A stretch of 5,592 nucleotides of DNA from Candidatus Brocadiaceae bacterium (lineage in GTDB: Bacteria; Planctomycetota; Brocadiia; SM23-32): positions 1 to 5,592 of the forward strand of contig PUNP01000624.1 of assembly GCA_003551785.1 (NCBI GenBank), read 5' to 3'. How positions within the stretch are numbered: position 1 is the first letter of the stretch; each line of letters begins with the position of its first letter. The notes below the pieces were generated by a model. That model made no database searches. It saw nothing but the letters and a program-made list of their open reading frames with translations, and was not told the origin of the DNA. The position numbers and the translations under genes were made by a program. This document shows, piece after piece, positions 4,451 through 5,592 of this stretch.

Positions 4451-5592
4451 ATGCCAGAATTAGCGATTAATGGAGGAAAAAGAGCCGTCCCGAAGGGTTT
4501 ACAAAAACCCTGGCCGCCGGTCAATGAGTATGACAAGGAGTTGGTTATCAAGGCGCTTGAAAGCAACGTACATACGCATGGTGAACAGTATAAAAAGCTT
4601 GATGCGGAGTTTGCCGAATGGGCTGAGGCAAAACATGCCCTTTTCTGCAACAGCGGCACTGCGGCGCTGCACATGGCACTGGTGGGATGTGAATGTGGTT
4701 TCGGCGATGAAGTTATTGTTCCCGCCTACACCTGGCCGTCGTCCGCTACATGCTGTTTGCACCATAATATCATCCCCGTCTTCGTCGATATTGACTGGGA
4801 GACGATGAACATCGACGTCAACAAAATCGAAGCCGCGATAACCGACCGGACCAAAGCGATTATCGCCGTGCATCTGCACGGTCTATCCGCGGATATGGAT
4901 CCGATCATGGAGATAGCCGAGCGACATAATTTATTCGTTATTGAAGACTGCTGCCAGGCACACGGTGTGAAATATAAAGGGAAGACTGTCGGTACGATGG
5001 GAGATGTCGCGGCATACAGCTGCAATCAGAATAAGATCATGTGCAGCGGTGAAGGAGGATTCCTGACCTCGAATAATTCAGGTATTTTTGAACGTGGCAA
5101 AACGCTGTGGTATTTCGGAGAGCATCGCCGTCCGGAAACGGGAACCGAGCATCCGGCTTACGGTATGGGGTGGATGTATCGGAGCACTGAATTGGTCGCG
5201 GCGTTTGCCCGGGCACAGCTTTCACGCATCGACGAGTATCTGGAAGTCATCAAAGAGAATGCAGAATTGCTGCATGAAAAGCTCGAAGGCGTTCCGGCCC
5301 TTATTCGTCCTGTTGTCCCTGAGGGCCATGGTCATAATTATTACAACTATACCGTACGGTTCGATATGCAGGAACTGGGGCATGAAGGAGATGCCGCCGA
5401 GTTTCGTGACAAACTCATGCAAGCGCTGAAGGCCGAAGGTGTAGAAACCAGTGTCTGGCAGGGTTGGCCGGTACCGGAAATGACCGCTATAGCCGCTAAA
5501 AACGCCTATGGGAATGGCAGCCCATGGGCTCAGAGCGGGTCGGGCGTTGATTACGATCTCAGTCAGTTCCCTACCGCACTTAAGCACTGTGC
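4451..5592 (+). CDS. DegT/DnrJ/EryC1/StrS family PLP-dependent aminotransferase, 3' end cut off
   Basis: This frame is open for 380 codons to the right edge. Family members are usually about 370-430 residues, so only the C-terminal few dozen residues are probably missing. It is a fold-type I PLP aminotransferase that normally works on keto-sugars or keto-cyclitols in the cytoplasm. Seen: NSGTAALHMAL (67-77) for PLP phosphate binding, VPAYTWPSSA (90-99), VHLHG (140-144), and IEDCCQAHG (164-172) with the cofactor-contacting D166, Q169 and H171. YSCNQNKIMCSGEGG (189-203) places the Schiff-base lysine at K195. The QAHG and NQNK...SGEGG forms resemble StsC-like glutamine:scyllo-inosose aminotransferases more than cell-wall sugar enzymes, but the exact substrate cannot be assigned. 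The start is firm: AGGAGA at 4437-4442 is 8 bases before the ATG. It is divergent from the AraC gene, which probably controls it. GC content looks higher than in coaD. A non-catalytic regulatory homologue is unlikely because K195 is present. Confidence 0.93.
   Translation, partial: MPELAINGGKRAVPKGLQKPWPPVNEYDKELVIKALESNVHTHGEQYKKLDAEFAEWAEAKHALFCNSGTAALHMALVGCECGFGDEVIVPAYTWPSSATCCLHHNIIPVFVDIDWETMNIDVNKIEAAITDRTKAIIAVHLHGLSADMDPIMEIAERHNLFVIEDCCQAHGVKYKGKTVGTMGDVAAYSCNQNKIMCSGEGGFLTSNNSGIFERGKTLWYFGEHRRPETGTEHPAYGMGWMYRSTELVAAFARAQLSRIDEYLEVIKENAELLHEKLEGVPALIRPVVPEGHGHNYYNYTVRFDMQELGHEGDAAEFRDKLMQALKAEGVETSVWQGWPVPEMTAIAAKNAYGNGSPWAQSGSGVDYDLSQFPTALKHC

Noticed and set aside
4435..5587. 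Several open frames on both strands over the aminotransferase gene
   Set aside because: All overlap the continuous DegT-family frame from 4451, which carries the full set of PLP motifs. The others have none.

Overview
The window holds five protein genes in an AT-leaning bacterial chromosome segment. From left to right they are the N-terminal part of a membrane M48 (Ste24-type) metalloprotease on the minus strand (1-587, running off the left edge), a phosphopantetheine adenylyltransferase gene coaD on the plus strand (1007-1516), a glucuronate/uronate isomerase gene uxaC on the minus strand (1592-2956), an AraC-family regulator on the minus strand (3442-4359), and a PLP-dependent DegT/DnrJ/EryC1/StrS aminotransferase on the plus strand (4451 to the right edge). 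No rRNA, tRNA, CRISPR array, insertion sequence or phage gene was seen.

The combination of Ste24-like M48 protease, uronate isomerase, an AraC regulator and an StsC-like aminotransferase, together with sigma70-like promoters, points to a Gram-negative heterotroph that uses plant or algal polysaccharides. A member of the Planctomycetes-Verrucomicrobia-Lentisphaerae group is my best guess. This is an inference from gene style and from the look of the intergenic repeats, not a demonstrated placement.

Left part (1-1591): the protease gene and coaD are divergent, separated by about 420 bases without a convincing gene. That gap has a perfect 12-bp inverted repeat (719-761) and a good promoter for coaD (926-954). 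coaD and uxaC converge with a 75-base gap and no clear terminator.

Right part (1592-5592): this looks like a small carbohydrate locus. uxaC has its own promoter (3087-3115) and a 19-bp operator-like dyad in its leader (3036-3054). Between uxaC and the AraC gene lies a 485-base gap full of hairpins, including a REP-like patch and an 18-bp near-perfect hairpin. The AraC gene and the aminotransferase gene are divergent over only 91 bases. There the aminotransferase's TATAAT box sits exactly inside an inverted repeat and lacks a -35 box, as expected for activator-dependent expression. I infer that the AraC protein senses a sugar or sugar acid and controls the aminotransferase, and possibly uxaC.

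No clearly new system is visible. The most worthwhile leads are the divergent AraC/aminotransferase control region and the hairpin-rich gap upstream of uxaC.
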